DNA of 9,144 nt, taken from contig CANEUK010000044.1 of assembly GCA_947441695.1 (NCBI GenBank), positions 1-9,144 of the forward strand. Direction: 5' to 3'. Below the pieces are notes generated by a model. That model had not been told where the DNA came from and did not search any database. It saw only the letters and a list, made by a program, of their open reading frames with translations. This document shows, piece after piece, positions 6,353-9,144 of this stretch. Each line of letters begins with the position of its first letter. Position 1 is the first letter of the stretch. The position numbers and the translations under genes were made by a program. This DNA is from Rickettsiales bacterium. Lineage in GTDB: Bacteria > Pseudomonadota > Alphaproteobacteria > Rickettsiales > UBA1997.

Positions 6353-6533
6353 CGAAGAAGAAAATGCAAAATACGTTATGTCCATTATTTCCAACCAAGC
6401 CCAAATTTTGTTTGAAGAGGCAAAAAAAGAAAAAGAAAAAGCTTCCAGCAAAATATCAGAAGCCTACGCCAAGAAAATATCAAAAGCCTACGCCAAGAAA
6501 TCACCAAACCAAGAAAAAGAAAAAATACATTAA
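6306..6533 (+). CDS. Small charged hypothetical protein with a tandem repeat (75 aa)
   Basis: The frame encodes 75 residues, rich in Lys, Glu and Ala, with no membrane segment. The first part (MCRILIEKFYPS...) is mixed; the region from about residue 30 onward looks like one long charged helix with KKEKEKAS followed by the repeated octapeptide KISEAYAK/KISKAYAK. I do not recognise the family. An in-frame TAA six bases upstream fixes ATG 6306 as the earliest start, and a strong promoter ends 14 bases before it. No Shine-Dalgarno site exists. It precedes ccmF by 28 bases. It could be a real small gene, a leader for ccmF expression, or non-coding A-rich DNA that happens to be open. Confidence 0.45.
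   Translation: MCRILIEKFYPSKNPDEEENAKYVMSIISNQAQILFEEAKKEKEKASSKISEAYAKKISKAYAKKSPNQEKEKIH
6450..6497 (+). repeat. 24-bp tandem repeat, two copies
   Basis: Unit one (6450-6473) and unit two (6474-6497) are identical except at one base (G versus A at the tenth position). The unit length is a multiple of three, so it repeats eight codons (KISEAYAK, KISKAYAK). A partial third copy may begin at 6498. The single difference suggests a recent duplication. Confidence 0.85.
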
Positions 6534-6561
6534 TCAAGTCTAAATTTATAAAAACATCTAA

Positions 6562-8454
6562 ATGGCCCCAACTCTTGGATTTGCGCTGCTTTTGCTAGTT
6601 TTATCAATTAGTGTTTTTTTGCCGCTTTTTAGTTTTTTTGCCCTGCGTAAAAACTTTGAACAAGAAAATGGTGAAAAAAAGCTTTTCGAAATTCAAAAAA
6701 TTTCTATCGCCCTAACTGGCGCAAGCTTTTTTGGCGCGGTTTTGGCGCAGTTTTGTTTGATTTATTCGTTTTTAATTTCTGATTATTCCGTTGCCAATGT
6801 TTATCAAAATTCGCATCATTTAAAACCGCTAATTTACAAAATTGCTGGAAGTTGGGGAAACCACGAAGGCTCGATGTTGCTGCTAATTTCGATTGTTTGC
6901 GCTTATAGTTTTGCTTTTGGAATTTTAAGCAAAGTCGCACCTAAAACTAAAATTATGGTTTTGGCGTCGCAAAGCTCAATTGTTGGCTTGCTGGCTGCTT
7001 TTACGGCTTTTACCTCAAATCCTTTTGCGCTAATTTTTCCAATTCCCGCTCAAGGTTTGGGCTTAAATCCGGTGTTGCAAGATATTGGTTTGGCACTTCA
7101 TCCGCCAATGCTTTACACGGGCTATATTGGTTTTTCGCTGATTTTTTCTTTTGCGTTAGCGGGTTTGCTAGAAGAAAAAATCGATCAAAAATTTGCTCAA
7201 CATTTAAAAAAATGGCTATTTTTTGCCTATGGATTTTTGACGCTTGGAATTGGTCTTGGTTCTTGGTGGGCTTATCGCGAGCTTGGTTGGGGCGGATATT
7301 GGTTTTGGGATCCGGTTGAAAATGTTTCGCTCATGCCTTGGATTGCCGCAACCGCTCTAATTCACTGCGTAAAACTGCTCGAAAAAAAAGAAATCTTCAA
7401 AATTTGGACGGCTTTTTTGGCAATTCTAACTTTTATTTTATGTCTTCTTGGAATTTTTTTGGTGCGTTCTGGCGTTTTAACTTCGGTTCATTCATTCGCA
7501 ATTGACGCGAGTCGCGGCTTTTTTGTTATCGGCTTAATTTTGGCAATTGGCGGCAGCGGCTTATTTATTTTGGGCGCAAAAATGAATAAACTAAAAAGCC
7601 ATCCAAAAAAAATTAATCTTTGGTCAAAAATTGGAACTATTTTGGTCAATAATTATTTTTTGATGATCGCCCTTTTTGTAGTGCTTCTTGGCACGATTTA
7701 TCCAATTTTTTCGCGAGCTTTTTTTGATCAATTCATTTCAATTGGCGCCGAATATTACAACAAAATTTTTGCGGTTTTAATTTTGCCATTTTTGCTTTTT
7801 TTAAGCCTTTCTAATTACCTAAATTTTTCACAAAATAGCTCCTCAAAAAAAGCTTTGAATCGCTCTAATTTATTAATTTTAGGTGCTTCAACGCTTATTA
7901 CTTCTTTGGTTTTTTTCTACGAAACTCGAGCTGATTTTTTACAAATTCTTGTATTGTTTTTGGCGGTTTTTTCTAGCTTAGTCACGCTTTTTTTGGGCAA
8001 AAATTTAGTCATGAAATTGGCTCATTTTGGCTTTTGCTTAATTATTGTGGGCGTTGTTTTAACGGGGTCTTTTGGAATTTCAAAAGAGGTAAATTTGCAA
8101 CAAAATCAATCGCTAAAAATTGCCAATTACCAAATAAAATTTTCACAAATTTCTTACACTCAAGGTAAAAATTTTGTTAGTCGTCAAGGAGTTTTTGCAA
8201 TTTTTAAAAATAACCAACAAATTGGCGAACTTGTTCCTGCTTTGCGTTATTATCCAATTTCTGAACAAACCACCAACGAATCTGCAATTAGACACGGTTT
8301 TTTTGATGACCTTTATTTGGTGATTGGAAATAAAGACGAAACCGAAAATTATGCGGTGCGAGCTTATTACAAACCTTTTATCTACTTAATTTGGTTGGGT
8401 TGTTTTTTAATTTTTTCTTCAACAATTTTTAAAATTTTAACCAAAAAATTATGA
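6562..8454 (+). CDS. ccmF: Cytochrome c maturation protein CcmF (heme lyase component)
   Basis: This 630-residue, many-membrane-span protein belongs to the heme-handling family with a WWD domain. CcmF takes heme from holo-CcmE and, with CcmH, attaches it to apocytochrome c on the outer face of the inner membrane. The WWD segment is WGGYWFWDPVENVSLMPW (243-260). HEGSMLL (101-107), LALHPPMLYTGYIGFS (177-192) and LVRSGVLTSVHSFA (300-313) are all family motifs. Four key histidines appear present: H180 and H310, plus H268 and H488; these line up with E. coli H173, H303, H261 and H491 (alignment by eye). The C-terminal part (about 505-600) is the periplasmic domain, followed by a last membrane helix. 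Length is slightly short of the usual 640-660. No other ccm gene is adjacent, so the system is scattered. No Shine-Dalgarno site is seen. Confidence 0.96.
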   Translation: MAPTLGFALLLLVLSISVFLPLFSFFALRKNFEQENGEKKLFEIQKISIALTGASFFGAVLAQFCLIYSFLISDYSVANVYQNSHHLKPLIYKIAGSWGNHEGSMLLLISIVCAYSFAFGILSKVAPKTKIMVLASQSSIVGLLAAFTAFTSNPFALIFPIPAQGLGLNPVLQDIGLALHPPMLYTGYIGFSLIFSFALAGLLEEKIDQKFAQHLKKWLFFAYGFLTLGIGLGSWWAYRELGWGGYWFWDPVENVSLMPWIAATALIHCVKLLEKKEIFKIWTAFLAILTFILCLLGIFLVRSGVLTSVHSFAIDASRGFFVIGLILAIGGSGLFILGAKMNKLKSHPKKINLWSKIGTILVNNYFLMIALFVVLLGTIYPIFSRAFFDQFISIGAEYYNKIFAVLILPFLLFLSLSNYLNFSQNSSSKKALNRSNLLILGASTLITSLVFFYETRADFLQILVLFLAVFSSLVTLFLGKNLVMKLAHFGFCLIIVGVVLTGSFGISKEVNLQQNQSLKIANYQIKFSQISYTQGKNFVSRQGVFAIFKNNQQIGELVPALRYYPISEQTTNESAIRHGFFDDLYLVIGNKDETENYAVRAYYKPFIYLIWLGCFLIFSSTIFKILTKKL

Positions 8455-9144
8455 AAAAATATTTGGTAGTTTTGCTTTTTATTATCGCCTCGGGCTGCGC
8501 AAATAAAGGCTCAAATGTCAGTTTGTCTGACGCTTGGGTTGGAGAACCAGATTCTGGATTTCGTCAGTTGCAAAAAGTTGAAGCCAAAAATTCTATGGTA
8601 GTTTCCGCTAACGAAATTGCGTCAAAAGCTGGCGTTGAAATTTTAAAAAAAGGCGGAAACGCAATTGACGCCGCAATTGCCACGCAATTAGTTTTAAACG
8701 TTGTCGAACCTCATTCATCGGGCATTGGTGGTGGCGGATTTTTGCTTTATTTCAACAAAAAAACTGGCAAAACAATTTATTTTAACGGTCGCGAAACCGC
8801 GCCAGCTAACGCCAAAAGCGATATGTTTTTAGATGCAAGTGGAAAACCCAAAAAATTTAGCGACGCGGTTCAAGGCGGATTGTCAGTTGGAACGCCCGGA
8901 TTGCTTAAAATTTTATTCGAAGCGCATCAAAAATATGGAAAACTTGCTTGGTCGCAATTATTCGCCCCCGCAATCAAAGCAGCTGAAAATGGTTTTGTGG
9001 TTAGTGCCAGATTTCACAAGCTTTCAAAGCAGATTTCTTACTTAAAAAACTTTGACGAAACTGCCAAAATTTACCTACATAAAAACGGTGCGCCTTACGA
9101 AACAGGCGAAAAAATTACCAATAAAAAACTGGCGAAAACTTTGC
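8451..9144 (+). CDS. ggt: Gamma-glutamyltransferase precursor, probable lipoprotein (3' end outside window)
   Basis: The first 231 residues of a gamma-glutamyltransferase are present. The enzyme cleaves or transfers the gamma-glutamyl group of glutathione and related compounds outside the cytoplasm, after self-cleavage of the precursor at a threonine that lies beyond this window. A hydrophobic leader (4-13) followed by ASGC suggests lipoprotein processing at C16, although the -3 residue is Ala rather than Leu. The family segments GNAIDAAIATQLVLNVVEP (69-87), SSGIGGGGFLLYF (89-101), GRETAP (113-118; R114 is the likely substrate-carboxylate ligand) and GLSVGTPG are present. The ATG overlaps the ccmF stop (ATGA, 8451-8454), so translation is probably coupled. 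Secreted GGT may serve to use glutathione as an amino-acid source; that is inference. Confidence 0.94.
   Translation, partial: MKKYLVVLLFIIASGCANKGSNVSLSDAWVGEPDSGFRQLQKVEAKNSMVVSANEIASKAGVEILKKGGNAIDAAIATQLVLNVVEPHSSGIGGGGFLLYFNKKTGKTIYFNGRETAPANAKSDMFLDASGKPKKFSDAVQGGLSVGTPGLLKILFEAHQKYGKLAWSQLFAPAIKAAENGFVVSARFHKLSKQISYLKNFDETAKIYLHKNGAPYETGEKITNKKLAKTL

Noticed and set aside
6704..6940. 78-codon frame on the - strand inside ccmF
   Set aside because: It is antisense to conserved ccmF motifs; its composition is that of a shadow frame.
8833..9045. 70-codon + frame inside ggt
   Set aside because: The overlapping ggt frame carries the family motifs in this interval; this one does not.
1..9144. 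tRNA, rRNA, CRISPR array, insertion sequence or attachment site
   Set aside because: No cloverleaf-like segment, rRNA motif, spaced direct repeats, transposase motif or flanking inverted repeats were noticed on reading both strands; no search program was run.

Overview
The window is AT-rich bacterial DNA, roughly one third G+C by eye, with the standard genetic code (TGA is used as a stop and TGG for Trp). Every gene I can name is a bacterial housekeeping or respiratory gene. The Pgk C-terminus (STAGGAFLEWLEGK), CcoG, a CcmF-type cytochrome c maturation system and RppH fit an AT-rich alphaproteobacterium, possibly a Rickettsiales-like or other streamlined lineage that still makes threonine. 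That placement is inference from protein style, not from a marker tree.

Layout on the + strand unless noted: the 3' end of pgk (1-303); a 320-base non-coding stretch that is probably the pgk trailer plus a long csp leader; a cold shock gene with a strong Shine-Dalgarno site and a textbook terminator; ccoG; then, on the - strand, the abutting pair rppH-holC, converging on ccoG and diverging from thrC. After thrC comes a small accessory stretch (4861-6533). It holds a stand-alone Mrr-type restriction endonuclease, a 23-codon remnant resembling the start of a DUF5674 protein, a 110-aa helical protein of unknown function, and a small charged ORF with a 24-bp tandem repeat behind a consensus-like promoter. 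The window closes with ccmF and the 5' part of a gamma-glutamyltransferase lipoprotein gene, which overlap by 4 bases (ATGA).

How the genes fit together: ccoG (cbb3 oxidase assembly) and ccmF (heme ligation to apocytochrome c) both support c-type cytochrome respiration, although neither sits with its usual partners here. rppH (mRNA 5'-end processing) and holC (replisome chi subunit) look like a two-gene operon. thrC is the last step of threonine synthesis. mrr is a candidate type IV defence nuclease acting without a methylase.

No transposase, integrase, tRNA, rRNA or CRISPR array was seen. No clearly new multi-gene system is demonstrable. The part most worth a second look is the 4861-6533 accessory stretch, especially the DUF5674-like remnant beside the 110-aa protein.
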